A stretch of 64,000 bases of DNA from Marinobacter nitratireducens (GCF_000708045.1 NZ_ANIE01000008.1:1-64000), one strand, 5' to 3'; numbered from the stretch's first letter, positions 24,732-35,869 are shown. The notes: a model not told the origin generated them from the sequence alone. Numbers and translations are program-made.

Positions 24732-26777
24732 TCAGGCGGCTTCGTCCGTGATGCCGGATTGTTTCAACAGGGCGTCCACTTGCGGTTCACGACCGCGGAA
24801 GGCCTTGAACAACTCCATCGGCTCCTGCGAACCGCCCTTCTCCAGGATATTCGTCAGGAAGGCCGTACCGGTTTCCGGATCGAAGATGCCGTTTTCCTCA
24901 AACAGGGAGAACGCGTCCGCCGCCAGTACCTCAGCCCATTTGTAGCTGTAGTAACCCGCCGCGTAACCACCGGCAAAAATGTGGGAGAAGGCGTTCGGGA
25001 AGCGGTTGAACTCCGGCGCTTCCACCACGGCAATGTCTTCCCGCACGGTGCGATGCATATCCAGCGGATTGGTCGGAGCCTCGTCGGTGAATTCCGCGTG
25101 CAGGCGGAAATCGAACAGCGAGAATTCCAGCTGTCGCACCATGCCCATACCAGACTGGAAGTTCTTGGCCGCCAGCAGCTTGTTGAGCAGGTCTTCCGGC
25201 AGGGGCTCCCCGGTTTCGTGGTGGCTGGCAATCAGTGCCAGGGAATCCGGGTTCCAGCACCAGTTTTCGAGGAACTGGCTTGGCAGTTCGACAGCATCCC
25301 ACGCCACGCCGTTGATACCGGAAACATCCAGCACTTCCACCTGAGTCAGCATGTGGTGCAGACCATGGCCGAATTCATGGAACAGGGTGGTCACTTCATC
25401 GTGGGTCAGCAGTGCTGGTTTGCCATTCACCGGGGGCGTGAAGTTACAGGTCAGGAACGCCACTGGCAACTGGAGCTGGCCGCGCTGGTTACGCCACCGT
25501 ACACGGCAGTCCGCCATCCAGGCGCCACCGCGCTTGCCCTGACGGGCATACAGATCGAGGTAGAACCAGGCCACCGCTTCGCCGTTCCGGCTGATGCAGT
25601 AGGCTTTGGCATCCTCGTGCCAGGTCTCGACGTCTGAACGCTCCTCAATCTGCACGCCAAACAACTTCTCCGCCACCCGGAACAGGCCGGGTACCACTTT
25701 ATCCACAGGGAACCAGGGCCGCAGTGTTTCCGGCGAGATGTCGTACTGCTTCTGGCGCAGCTTCTCGCTGTAGTAACCCACATCCCAGGCTTTCAGCTCG
25801 TCAACGCCATGCTCCTCCTTGGCAAAGGCCTTGAGTTCGGCAAATTCTTTCTCCGCCACCGGTTTGGATTTGGCCGCAAGCTGATTGAGGAAGTCCATCA
25901 CTTCGTCCACACTGCGGGCCATCTTGGTGGCCAGGGAACGCTGAGCGTAGTTGTCGAAACCCAGCAACTGGGAGAGCGCATGGCGGCGCTTGAGGATCTC
26001 GGCCATCACCGGCGTGTTGTCCCACTGTCCGGCATCCGGGCCCTGATCGGACGCGCGGGTGACGAACGCCTCGTAGACTTCGCGGCGTAGCTCCCGGTTA
26101 TCGCAGTAGGTCATGACTGGGAAAAAGCTGGGGAAATCCAGGGTGATCACATAGCCGTCCAGCTCCTTCTGGCGGGCGGCCTGTTTTGCGCCCTCAATGG
26201 CAGTTTCCGGAATGCCAGAGAGCTCATCAACGTCGGTAATCTGCTTGAACCAGTGTTGGGTCGCATCCAGTACGTTATCGCTGAATTTATTGGACAACTC
26301 AGCCAGTTCCCGCGACAGGTCGGCATAACGCTTTTTCTGTTCAGCGGGAAGGTCCACGCCGCCGAGATGGAAGTCCCGAAGGATGTTGTCGATGGACTTG
26401 CGCTGGGACTCGCTCAGCGCCTTGAAATCATCGCGGGCAGCCAGCTTTTTGTAGGCGTTGCAGAGCAACTCGTTCTGGCTGACTTCGGTGCTGTACTCGG
26501 TGAGCTTTTCCAGGCAGTTCTTGTAGACCTTGCGCAGCTCGTCGTTGTTCATCACTCCGTTCAGATGCGAGATGACGGACCAGGCATTGCTCAGTTTGTC
26601 TTCCAGCGCCTGCATGGGCTGGGCCAGGGTATCCCAGGTGGGGTCGTCTTGCTGGGCAAGCTGCTGAATTTTCACACGGTTCTCACTGAGAATCTGATCA
26701 ATCGCCGTTTCCATGTGCTCGGTCCGGATATGATCGAACTTCGGCAACAGATCGTCGGTCAACAATGGGTTATTCAT
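24732..26777 (-). CDS. prlC: Oligopeptidase A (M3 family zinc metallopeptidase)
   Basis: The 681-residue cytosolic peptidase contains the zinc motif in TLFHEFGHGLHHML (HExxH near residue 467) and the third ligand region in the following helix, plus the substrate-recognition end FAGGYAAGYYSYKWAEVLAADAFSLF. It degrades short peptides such as cleaved signal peptides. ATG at 26777 has AGAGGA just upstream and gives MNNPLL, the standard beginning; the frame extends six codons further. The gene is divergent from the gamma-carbonic anhydrase, with a 28-bp perfect inverted repeat in the gap, and is followed by yheV. Confidence 0.95.
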   Translation of the reverse strand: MNNPLLTDDLLPKFDHIRTEHMETAIDQILSENRVKIQQLAQQDDPTWDTLAQPMQALEDKLSNAWSVISHLNGVMNNDELRKVYKNCLEKLTEYSTEVSQNELLCNAYKKLAARDDFKALSESQRKSIDNILRDFHLGGVDLPAEQKKRYADLSRELAELSNKFSDNVLDATQHWFKQITDVDELSGIPETAIEGAKQAARQKELDGYVITLDFPSFFPVMTYCDNRELRREVYEAFVTRASDQGPDAGQWDNTPVMAEILKRRHALSQLLGFDNYAQRSLATKMARSVDEVMDFLNQLAAKSKPVAEKEFAELKAFAKEEHGVDELKAWDVGYYSEKLRQKQYDISPETLRPWFPVDKVVPGLFRVAEKLFGVQIEERSDVETWHEDAKAYCISRNGEAVAWFYLDLYARQGKRGGAWMADCRVRWRNQRGQLQLPVAFLTCNFTPPVNGKPALLTHDEVTTLFHEFGHGLHHMLTQVEVLDVSGINGVAWDAVELPSQFLENWCWNPDSLALIASHHETGEPLPEDLLNKLLAAKNFQSGMGMVRQLEFSLFDFRLHAEFTDEAPTNPLDMHRTVREDIAVVEAPEFNRFPNAFSHIFAGGYAAGYYSYKWAEVLAADAFSLFEENGIFDPETGTAFLTNILEKGGSQEPMELFKAFRGREPQVDALLKQSGITDEAA

Positions 26778-26835
26778 AAGTCCTCTTCTCAGCACTCTGT
26801 GGATAAGTTAGTTTCAGGCAATCACAATGTCTGAC

Positions 26836-26949
26836 GAGTTCCTGGGGAGAGGCTTTCCGAAACTGTGCGGAGCCATGGATGGCGGAGCTCAAGCGTCACA
26901 TGGACGTGCCGCAAGGAGCGTGTTTCGGAAAGCCTCTCCCCAGGAACTC
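26836..26949. repeat. Large 28-bp perfect inverted repeat between prlC and the carbonic anhydrase gene
   Basis: Bases 26836-26863 are exactly complementary to 26922-26949, giving a 28-bp perfect stem around a 58-base interior. The interior has its own small hairpins: GCCAT-GG-ATGGC, and CGTC/GACG flanking ACATG. It lacks the GAGCGMAGCGAG loop, so I treat it as a separate class from copies A-F. It fills much of the divergent promoter region. Confidence 0.85.
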
Positions 26950-26986
26950 TTACTGCAGGATCATAATCGCCTGAAAGGTATATGTA

Positions 26987-27529
26987 ATGACGAATGTACG
27001 CTCTCACAAGGGTAAAGCGCCACAATTAGGGGAACGGAACTGGATTGATCCGAGTTCTGTGGTGATCGGTGATGTAAAAACCGGTGCGGATTGCTCCATC
27101 TGGCCGATGACAGTCGTGCGCGGCGACATGCACCAGATCCGAATTGGCGACCGCTGCAGCATTCAGGACGGCTCCGTTCTGCACATCACCCATGCCAGCG
27201 ACTACAACCCCGGTGGCTATCCGCTCACCCTCGGCGACGATGTGACGGTTGGCCACAAGGCCCTGTTGCATGGCTGCACCATTGGCAGCCGGGTGCTGGT
27301 GGGTATGGGCTGCATCATCATGGACGGCGCCGTGGTCGAGGACGAAGTCATTGTCGCCGCTGGCTGCCTGGTACCGCCGGGAAAAACCCTGGAATCCGGA
27401 TACCTGTACGTGGGCTCCCCGGCCAAACAGGCGCGGCCCCTGACCGACAAGGAGCGCACCTTCTTCAAATATACCGCCGCCAATTACGTCAAACTTAAGG
27501 ACGAATATCTAGCCGAGTCCGCCTCCTGA
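26987..27529 (+). CDS. Gamma-class carbonic anhydrase-like protein (YrdA/PaaY type)
   Basis: The 180-residue protein is a left-handed beta-helix of hexapeptide repeats with a C-terminal helix. The zinc-binding histidines of the gamma-carbonic anhydrase family are visible in HITHASDYNPGG and GHKALLHGC, and the conserved arginine and aspartate in VVRGDMHQIRIGD. Active enzymes are homotrimers that hydrate CO2; many members of this branch show no activity when assayed, so the catalytic role is uncertain. The ATG at 26987 is preceded by a weak ribosome site. The gene is divergent from prlC. Confidence 0.88.
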   Translation: MTNVRSHKGKAPQLGERNWIDPSSVVIGDVKTGADCSIWPMTVVRGDMHQIRIGDRCSIQDGSVLHITHASDYNPGGYPLTLGDDVTVGHKALLHGCTIGSRVLVGMGCIIMDGAVVEDEVIVAAGCLVPPGKTLESGYLYVGSPAKQARPLTDKERTFFKYTAANYVKLKDEYLAESAS

Positions 27530-27556
27530 TGCAGGTCAAAAATCGTACAGATCACC

Positions 27557-27585
27557 CTTGAAAATTTCCCGGCTGGACCTAGATT
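27557..27585 (+). promoter_or_regulatory. Sigma-32-type heat-shock promoter for hsp20
   Basis: CTTGAAA at 27557-27563 equals the sigma-32 minus-35 consensus. After 14 bases, CCTAGATT at 27578-27585 resembles the minus-10 consensus CCCCATTT. The promoter would leave a leader of about 110 bases before the hsp20 ATG. The downstream gene is a heat-shock chaperone, which supports the call. Confidence 0.6.
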
Positions 27586-27704
27586 CGAACTTAGCAAAAG
27601 TTCACGGATAGCCAGCCGGCCAGGTACCACCGGCAAGGTGTTGTTCCGCGAACGGAGCTGATTTAACCATTCAGGTTCGTTTTCGAGAAAGGGAGGATTT
27701 TCCC

Positions 27705-28151
27705 ATGAGCAACATTACCCGTTGGAACCCGATTAACGAGTTCGAAGACCTCATGAGCCGCTACAACCGGATGCTGGGTCTGGGCCGTAGCGGTGAGGGC
27801 AAAGATCTGTTCAGTCGCAGTGACTGGACTCCGGCTGTCGATATTAAAGAGACGCCGGAAGCCTTCTCCATTGAGGCGGAACTGCCCGGCATGGACAAGA
27901 AAGACGTCAAGGTGACCGTTCACGATGGCGTGCTCACGATCGAAGGTGAGCGCAAGCACGAGGAGGAAACCAACGACAAGAAGGTCCACCGGGTAGAACG
28001 CTACTACGGCAGTTTCCTGCGCCGCTTCACGCTACCGGACAATGTCGACGAGAACAGCGTGAAAGCCAACTTCAAGGATGGTCTGCTGACCCTGACCGTG
28101 CAGAAGGCCGAACCGAAGGAGCCGAAAGCCATTGAGGTAGACGTTCAGTAA
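27705..28151 (+). CDS. Small heat-shock protein, Hsp20/alpha-crystallin family
   Basis: The 148-residue chaperone contains an alpha-crystallin domain (about residues 40-135) with the family pattern DWTPAVDIKETPEAFSIEAELPGMDKKDVKVTVHDGVLTIEGERK and the closing strand VKANFKDGLLTLTVQK. Such proteins hold unfolding proteins in large oligomers without ATP. The C-terminal IxI-like motif is weak (AIEVDV). GGGAGG precedes the ATG, and the same bases can pair with TCCC between them and the start codon (GGGA-ggattt-TCCC), which could hide the ribosome site at low temperature. A sigma-32-like promoter lies about 110 bases upstream. Confidence 0.93.
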   Translation: MSNITRWNPINEFEDLMSRYNRMLGLGRSGEGKDLFSRSDWTPAVDIKETPEAFSIEAELPGMDKKDVKVTVHDGVLTIEGERKHEEETNDKKVHRVERYYGSFLRRFTLPDNVDENSVKANFKDGLLTLTVQKAEPKEPKAIEVDVQ

Positions 28152-28175
28152 CGTCCCTTCCGGGAAAGGCTGGCA

Positions 28176-28198
28176 GCGCCGGGATCAGTTCCCGGCGC
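28176..28198. terminator. Hairpin at the hsp20 / PA4642-like convergent junction
   Basis: A 9-bp perfect GC-rich stem (28176-28184 with 28190-28198) has a 5-base loop that contains part of the stop codon of the PA4642-like gene. It lies 25 bases past the hsp20 stop. It can act on either strand, but no T run follows on either side, so terminator activity is only likely, not shown. Confidence 0.4.
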
Positions 28199-28502
28199 CA
28201 GCATTGCGCCTGGCACCGGCGTTTTCCAGCGCCCGGGCATAGTCGGCGCCCTTACGGTGCTCGGAGATCAAATCCAGAATGGTTTCGCCATCGCCGTTCA
28301 CCGCGTTCAGGTCCCGGCCGGCATCGACGAAAAACCCGATGAAACGCTCGAAATCGCCCGCGCGCATGGCCTGATAGGCTTTCAGAAGCGCGTTGAAATC
28401 CGGGTTCTCCGCCTTGTCGTAAGGTTCGATGGCGAGAAAGCTTTTGACCCGCTCGTCGCTCCACTCTTCGCCGATGACTTTTGGCTTGTCTGGTCCGCTC
28501 AT
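28185..28502 (-). CDS. PA4642-like conserved protein
   Basis: The 105-residue soluble protein matches the small PA4642 family of Pseudomonas relatives. It starts with a conserved DKPKVIGEEWSDERVKSFLA block, and the remainder (FNALLKAYQAMRAGDFERFIGFFVDAGRDLNAVNGDGETILDLISEHR) resembles one and a half ankyrin repeats. No function is known; the ankyrin-like part suggests protein binding. It is downstream of, and on the same strand as, the stator genes, but separated by 137 bases. Confidence 0.82.
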   Translation of the reverse strand: MSGPDKPKVIGEEWSDERVKSFLAIEPYDKAENPDFNALLKAYQAMRAGDFERFIGFFVDAGRDLNAVNGDGETILDLISEHRKGADYARALENAGARRNAGAGN

Positions 28503-28639
28503 AAAGGCTCTCTCGTTTGCTATTCGATGTTCGTGCGTTATTCAGGCGGCACAGTATAAAGCCCTGAAACCCGGTCAGTTATATGAATTCAGTATGAGAA
28601 TCTGCGGATCAAGAATAAGACCGGACAAACAGCCCCGGA

Positions 28640-29473
28640 TCAGGGATTGATCTCGACCGGTAATACCTCAGTGGATACCGACTCATCGCACTCGGGATTA
28701 CGGATCGCGATTTCCACCCGGCGATTCCGGGCCCGGTTTTCCGGGGAATCGTTGGGGGCCAGCGGATTGGTCTCGGCCCGTCCCGCTGCCATGACCCGAT
28801 CCGCGGGAACCTTCTGATTCATCACCAGCTCATGCACCACCGACACGGCGCGGGCTGCGGAGAGATCCCAGTTGGAGCGAAATCGACTGCTGGAGATCGG
28901 TCGATTATCAGTGAAGCCGGACACCAACACGTCACCCGTGCAGGCACTGAGTACATTAACCACTCGGTCAATGATGGGAATCATCTCCGGTTTGATGTCG
29001 GCCTCACCAGAACGAAATGTCGACTCCTCAGAGAAGCGAATCACAACCTGATTGGGGTCATAGTTGACGCTGAGCGCGTCCGAGGCCACCTCCGCTTCCA
29101 TTTCACGGATCAAGCGACTGGCCAGATCGATCACACCGCCGGGAATCTTGGTGGGCGCCACGCTGTCATCCCGCTCATCGATAAACTCCGGCTCGCTGGT
29201 CAGAGTCTCCGATGGCTCCGGCAAGGAGACGGTATCGGATTCCACCAGGGTGATGGGTGAGCCACCGACGTCGTCCGCCAGCACATTGCTCGATCCGAAC
29301 GCCACCGACATGGAGTTGGCCATGGCGCGGTATTTCTGCACATCCATTTCGGCAAACGATAACAACAGAATGAAAAAGGTCAGCAGCAGCGTAGCCAGAT
29401 CGGCAAAGGTGACGATCCAGGCCGGCGTCTGGCTTTTCAGACGGATTTTCTGTTTCTGCCGGGTAACCTCCAA
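28640..29473 (-). CDS. Flagellar stator protein, MotB/PomB family
   Basis: The 277-residue protein has a short basic N-terminus and one membrane helix with the ion-carrying aspartate (D25 in WIVTFADLATLLLTFFILLLSF). A periplasmic plug and linker region (residues 55-140) follows, then an OmpA-like peptidoglycan-binding domain (IKPEMIPIIDRVVNVLSACTGDVLVSGFTDNRPIS...RVEIAIRN). It anchors the stator to the cell wall. The partner gene lies 4 bases upstream. The pairing with a PomA-like partner suggests sodium drive, as expected for a marine organism, but the sequence does not prove the ion. Confidence 0.9.
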   Translation of the reverse strand: MEVTRQKQKIRLKSQTPAWIVTFADLATLLLTFFILLLSFAEMDVQKYRAMANSMSVAFGSSNVLADDVGGSPITLVESDTVSLPEPSETLTSEPEFIDERDDSVAPTKIPGGVIDLASRLIREMEAEVASDALSVNYDPNQVVIRFSEESTFRSGEADIKPEMIPIIDRVVNVLSACTGDVLVSGFTDNRPISSSRFRSNWDLSAARAVSVVHELVMNQKVPADRVMAAGRAETNPLAPNDSPENRARNRRVEIAIRNPECDESVSTEVLPVEINP

Positions 29474-29477
29474 AACC

Positions 29478-30251
29478 TCAGGCCTCCCGCTCCGGTGCCA
29501 GACCGGTACGCTGGTCCGGATGCACGAACGACGACAGCAATTCGGTCATGACCCGGGGATTCTCACCGCGCATGATGTTGCGGATCGAGGTGGTAATCAG
29601 TACCTGGTTGCGGGCTTCATCTTCGGCTTTCAGTTGCAGCTTGTCTGCCAGGGGCAGGGCGATCAGCTGGGCAATAAAGGCACCGTAGAGTGTGGTCAGC
29701 AAGGCTATGGCCATGGCCGGACCAATGGAGGAGGGATCATCCAGGGTGTTGAGCATCTGCACCAGCCCCACCAGGGTACCAAGCATACCGATGGCGGGGG
29801 CGGATTCACCAATTCCGCGGAAGACCCGCTCGGCCACTTCGTAGCGCTCGGCGGTTTGCTGAACCTCCTGTGACAGGGCTTCCTCAACAAGCTCCGGTGG
29901 ATGTCCGTCAACGCAGAGGTTAATCGCTTTCTTCAGGAATTCGTTGTCGGTCTGGTGGTTCTCAAGGCCCAGGATACCCTCCTTGCGGACCACCCGGGCC
30001 AGTTCACCCACCTCGCGGATGAGCTCTGTCGGACGCTCAACCCGGTCCATGAAGGTTGCACTGATCGACAGCCGGAAGGCGCTCAGCACGGACGACATCC
30101 GGAACTTGATCAGGGTCACCGCAAACGTTCCCCCAAGCACAATGGCCAGGCCCGGAAGGTTCAGGAAGGTAAGCAATGACGCATTGGCCACCATGGCCAG
30201 ACCGACAATTAATACACCTGCAAGCAGCCCAACCAGGGTGAGAATATCCAT
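29478..30251 (-). CDS. pomA: Flagellar stator protein, MotA/PomA family
   Basis: The 257-residue protein has four membrane helices and a cytoplasmic loop between helices 2 and 3 with charged residues that meet the rotor. The late segment GMLGTLVGLVQMLNTLDDPSSIGPAMAIALLTTLYGAFIAQLIALPLADKL is the MotA/TolQ/ExbB signature. The length (254 in Vibrio PomA, against about 295 in E. coli MotA) and absence of an N-terminal extension fit the sodium-driven PomA type. It lies 8 bases after the aroE stop and 4 bases before its MotB partner, and so may share the upstream transcript. Confidence 0.88.
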   Translation of the reverse strand: MDILTLVGLLAGVLIVGLAMVANASLLTFLNLPGLAIVLGGTFAVTLIKFRMSSVLSAFRLSISATFMDRVERPTELIREVGELARVVRKEGILGLENHQTDNEFLKKAINLCVDGHPPELVEEALSQEVQQTAERYEVAERVFRGIGESAPAIGMLGTLVGLVQMLNTLDDPSSIGPAMAIALLTTLYGAFIAQLIALPLADKLQLKAEDEARNQVLITTSIRNIMRGENPRVMTELLSSFVHPDQRTGLAPEREA

Positions 30252-30259
30252 TTACGCCC

Positions 30260-32587
<2,328 letters not shown>

Positions 32588-32628
32588 AGGAATATCGTCA
32601 GACACCAATCGGTTGATAATGCACCGGC

Positions 32629-33819
32629 TCAGGCGATTCGCTGATAGCCTCCCGGAACGCTGCTGACCAATCCCTGCAACTCCAGAAGCAACAGTGCCTG
32701 CATCAGCTGATCGGCAGGCAAGCCGGTCGCTGAACCCAATGCATCGGTTGACTGAGGATCATACCCTAAAGCCTCGTACACCGCGATTTCCCGGCTATCC
32801 AGTCCCGCCAGGATGGATGGGGTGTCAACCAATGGTTCCGGGCCGGATTCACTCGACTCATTCCCCGGGTGCAATGACCACCAGGTACCCAGTTCTTCTA
32901 GGATATCGTCCACGGTTTCAACCAGCCGGGCCCCCTGCTTGATCAGGTGGTGGCAGCCCCGCGCCACCGGACTGTGCACCGATCCGGGAATGGCAAACAC
33001 TTCGCGGCCCTGCTCCAGCGCCATGCGGGCGGTGATCAGTGAGCCACTCTTGAGTCCGGCCTCCACCACCAGCACTCCCCGGCTGAGGCCACTGATGATC
33101 CGGTTTCTCTGTGGGAAGTGCGCCGCACGGGCCGGTGCTCCGGGCGGGTATTCCGAAATCAGCAGCCCCTGATCAATGACCCGGTCCCCGAGTCGCCGGT
33201 GCTGCGACGGGTAAATCCGATCAAGCCCACAACCGATCACCGCCAGCGTGGGATACCCCGCGTCCAGGGCGCCGGCATGGGCGGCACCGTCAATACCCAG
33301 TGCCAGCCCGCTGGTCACCAGCAGGTCGCGTTTGCTGAGTTCGGCGGCAAACCGTCGGGCAAGCTCAAGACCCGCGCGCGTCGCGTTCCGGCTCCCCACC
33401 ATCCCGATCTGATCCAGGAGCAGCAGCGAGGTATCGCCCCGGGAATAGAGCACCAGTGGTGCATCGTGGATGTGGCGCAGCGCTTCCGGGTAGTGCCGGT
33501 CCGGCCACGGAACGAGACCGATGCCCTGCTGATTGCAGGCATCGAGAATCGCAGCGGTTCTGGCGATCAGGGGGTGTCCGAGATCCCGGCTCTGCCAGGC
33601 AAGCACGGCGGTTATCGTCTCCGACAGCAGCCCCAGCGCTCTCAGGGTCGCCGGATTCATGGTCAACAGGTCGGATAGATCGGTGGCTTCCGAGAGCACG
33701 GCCTGGCGCCGCCGGATGCCGAACTTCGGCAGGTTCGCCAACAGCACCCATGGGGCGGCCGGGTTGTTCAGAACGTCGGCGGAGCCACGGACCGCCAGCG
33801 ATGGGGAGGCACTTGTCAC
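32629..33819 (-). CDS. dprA: DNA processing protein DprA/Smf
   Basis: The 396-residue protein has an N-terminal SAM-like helical part (about 1-75), the extended Rossmann DprA domain (about 80-300; VGSRNATRAGLELARRFA, TSGLALGIDGAAHAGAL, FPQRNRIISGLSRGVLVVEA, FAIPGSVHSP) and a C-terminal winged helix. DprA loads RecA on incoming single-stranded DNA during transformation. The start is GTG at 33819 with AGGAAGAG three bases upstream. This ribosome site begins only about ten bases after the tsaP terminator. Confidence 0.95.
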   Translation of the reverse strand: MTSASPSLAVRGSADVLNNPAAPWVLLANLPKFGIRRRQAVLSEATDLSDLLTMNPATLRALGLLSETITAVLAWQSRDLGHPLIARTAAILDACNQQGIGLVPWPDRHYPEALRHIHDAPLVLYSRGDTSLLLLDQIGMVGSRNATRAGLELARRFAAELSKRDLLVTSGLALGIDGAAHAGALDAGYPTLAVIGCGLDRIYPSQHRRLGDRVIDQGLLISEYPPGAPARAAHFPQRNRIISGLSRGVLVVEAGLKSGSLITARMALEQGREVFAIPGSVHSPVARGCHHLIKQGARLVETVDDILEELGTWWSLHPGNESSESGPEPLVDTPSILAGLDSREIAVYEALGYDPQSTDALGSATGLPADQLMQALLLLELQGLVSSVPGGYQRIA

Positions 33820-33839
33820 AATCTCTTCCTTGAAAACGC

Positions 33840-33866
33840 AAAAGGCCGGACCTTCCTGGTCCGGCC
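33840..33866 (-). terminator. Rho-independent terminator downstream of tsaP
   Basis: Read on the minus strand, GGCCGGACC-type arms (33858-33866 with 33844-33852) form a perfect 9-bp stem with a 5-base loop, followed by TTTT and then GCGTTTT. It lies 36 bases past the tsaP stop and directly upstream of the dprA ribosome-binding site. Confidence 0.85.
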
Positions 33867-33902
33867 ACTATCACTATCTGAACGCCCTGTATCAGGGATC
33901 GG

Positions 33903-34919
33903 TCAGGGGTTGGTTACCTTGTCGCCAACAGCCAGCGGACGGGTTGCCTGCAGGATCAGACCGTAGCTCATCTTGTCATAGACCTGGAACACCATCATCA
34001 GGCCTGCACGCTCGGAGGGCAGCTCAATGGTTTCACCGGTGATCGGGTCACGCACCATGTTGCCGGCCTTCATGACCGCCATCACGTTTCCGGACTTCAG
34101 GCCTTCGCGCTCGCCGCGGTTGATAGCCACCACATCGAACTGGCCGATCTGGGTCACGCCACCGTCGACGGCGATCATCTCGCCTTCCACCTGCTCGTCT
34201 GGCGAGCTGGGCATAAAGCTGGTGGCGATCGGGCGATCGATGTTGGTCAACAGACGATCACCGATACGGATTTCCTGATTGGACTTGGTCAGACTCAGAG
34301 TCAGCACATCGCCATTTTCTGCAGTGACCTTGCCCGCACCGATACTCCGGGCTTCCAGACCGAGGAACTCGCCGGTATCCGGATCGCGGAATTCACGGGT
34401 GCGACGGAAGATGCCGACCTTGTCCGCCGGCTTCTCACCACGAGCGTAGATACGATCTCCGGCACCGGTGATGATGCGACCGTCCTCACCCTCAAGCACG
34501 TAGGGCGCGCCGGAAAGCTCCTCGGGGGAGACAATACGGATATCTGTCAGGAAACTGCTGATGGCATCCAGTGGGATCGCAGGAATGGGGGTGTCGATCG
34601 GCTCGGAACGAACCTGAGGAGACAGTTTCACCACATCGCTGGAGGCCACCTTGGTTACACGGGGCTTACCGTCAATGTATACCAGGGCCAGACGATCACC
34701 TGGGTAGATCAGGTGGGGGTTGGCAACCTGCGGGTTAACATGCCAGATTTCGGGCCAATACCAGGGGTTATTCAGAAAACGGCCTGAAATGTCCCACAGG
34801 GTGTCACCCTTCACGACAGTGTAACGCTCAGGATGATCGGCCCGCAGTTCCGGCGCAGCCTGGGCCCAGGATGTAATCAGCAGCGTTGTTGCTGCCAGAG
34901 CGTACAGCAGTTTCCTCAT
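33903..34919 (-). CDS. tsaP: LysM peptidoglycan-binding protein, TsaP-like
   Basis: The 338-residue exported protein begins with a signal peptide (MRKLLYALAATTLLITSWAQA), then a LysM domain at about residues 33-85 (YTVVKGDTLWDISGRFLNNPWYWPEIWHVNPQVANPHLIYPGDRLAL). The C-terminal two thirds is beta-rich with a repeated-strand layout typical of the FlgT-like part of TsaP. In Pseudomonas the gene at this position, next to dprA and def, is tsaP, which binds the type IV pilus secretin and anchors it to peptidoglycan. Synteny and domain layout support that name; no pilus gene is in this window. It ends at an intrinsic terminator. Confidence 0.82.
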   Translation of the reverse strand: MRKLLYALAATTLLITSWAQAAPELRADHPERYTVVKGDTLWDISGRFLNNPWYWPEIWHVNPQVANPHLIYPGDRLALVYIDGKPRVTKVASSDVVKLSPQVRSEPIDTPIPAIPLDAISSFLTDIRIVSPEELSGAPYVLEGEDGRIITGAGDRIYARGEKPADKVGIFRRTREFRDPDTGEFLGLEARSIGAGKVTAENGDVLTLSLTKSNQEIRIGDRLLTNIDRPIATSFMPSSPDEQVEGEMIAVDGGVTQIGQFDVVAINRGEREGLKSGNVMAVMKAGNMVRDPITGETIELPSERAGLMMVFQVYDKMSYGLILQATRPLAVGDKVTNP

Positions 34920-35333
34920 TGTGTAAGTCCTTGATCGCGTGCCTTGAATCTGTGAAATCTGTTGGAATGCAGCCTGACTAACCTGCAGCTTATTACGTTG
35001 TAATTCCTGATACTATAGAAGAAGTCCCGGAATTTGTGATGTTATCTTTTGTTCTTCCAGTAAATTCTATCCTGCCAACGAAAGATTTTAACTATCGACT
35101 GATCAGTTTGTACTCAATCGGTGAATTATTGGATAATGGTAGGCAGCATTGAGATCGGCCTGAATGCCTTGAATACTGCGGCATCGCCCCGATTATCATA
35201 AGTAACGGGCGAATTTTTGCGCAGTACGTGATCGCATTTTAGTGATCGCCTTCACGCGCTTTCAGAATGTTACACCGGAAACAAACCGTAACGCCGATCA
35301 TTCGTCACACAGGTCACTTAAAGTACGAGCCTT
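34920..35333. other. AT-rich divergent promoter region between tsaP and def
   Basis: These 414 bases are clearly more AT-rich than the surrounding genes and must contain the promoters for tsaP (minus) and def (plus). I see no gene, no hairpin repeat and no recognisable riboswitch. CTATAGTAT on the minus strand near 35010-35020 could be a minus-10 element for tsaP, but this is only suggestive. Confidence 0.55.
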
Positions 35334-35837
35334 ATGATACTAGAAATTCTCGAATACCCGGACCCCCGTCTTCGCACCATCGCCAAGCCTGTTGAAGAGG
35401 TGACAGACGACATCCGCACGCTGATCGACGACATGTTCGAGACCATGTACGATGCGCCGGGTATCGGGCTGGCGGCCACCCAGGTCAACGTTCACAAGCA
35501 GATCATTGTTATGGATCTGTCCGAGGACAAGAACGAGCCCCGGGTTTTCATCAATCCCGAAATTGAAGTTCTGGATGGCGACTACGAAGCCATGCAGGAA
35601 GGTTGCCTGTCGGTGCCCGGCTTCTACGAGGACGTGGAGCGGGTCGAGCATTGCAAGATCCGCGCGCTGGATCGTGACGGCAAGCCCTTCGAGCTCGAAG
35701 CCACCGGCCTGCTGGCCGTGTGCATCCAGCATGAAATGGATCACCTGAACGGCAAGCTGTTTGTGGATTACCTGAGCTCACTCAAGCGGAACCGGATTCG
35801 AAAGAAACTGGAGAAACTGCACAAGAAGAGCGCCTGA
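35334..35837 (+). CDS. def: Peptide deformylase
   Basis: The 167-residue metalloenzyme removes the formyl group from new polypeptides. All three motifs are intact: GIGLAATQV near residue 45, EGCLSVPG near 90, and QHEMDHLNG near 133. The C-terminus is basic ([17 protein letters not shown]). It is followed by fmt after 87 bases with a hairpin in the gap, so the enzyme that formylates initiator tRNA and the one that removes formyl are neighbours, as in most gammaproteobacteria. Confidence 0.97.
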   Translation: MILEILEYPDPRLRTIAKPVEEVTDDIRTLIDDMFETMYDAPGIGLAATQVNVHKQIIVMDLSEDKNEPRVFINPEIEVLDGDYEAMQEGCLSVPGFYEDVERVEHCKIRALDRDGKPFELEATGLLAVCIQHEMDHLNGKLFVDYLSSLKRNRIRKKLEKLHKKSA

Positions 35838-35869
35838 CCCTGGCCGCCAGGGCCACAAACCAGAATCTG

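Noticed and set aside
24018..25637. Open frame of 539 codons on the plus strand
   Set aside because: It is antisense to yheV and prlC, which have clear family motifs, and it runs through hairpin repeats E and F. It is a by-product of high GC at third codon positions.
28176..28198. Strong bidirectional intrinsic terminator after hsp20
   Set aside because: The stem is good but there is no T run on either strand, so I kept it only as a low-confidence terminator.
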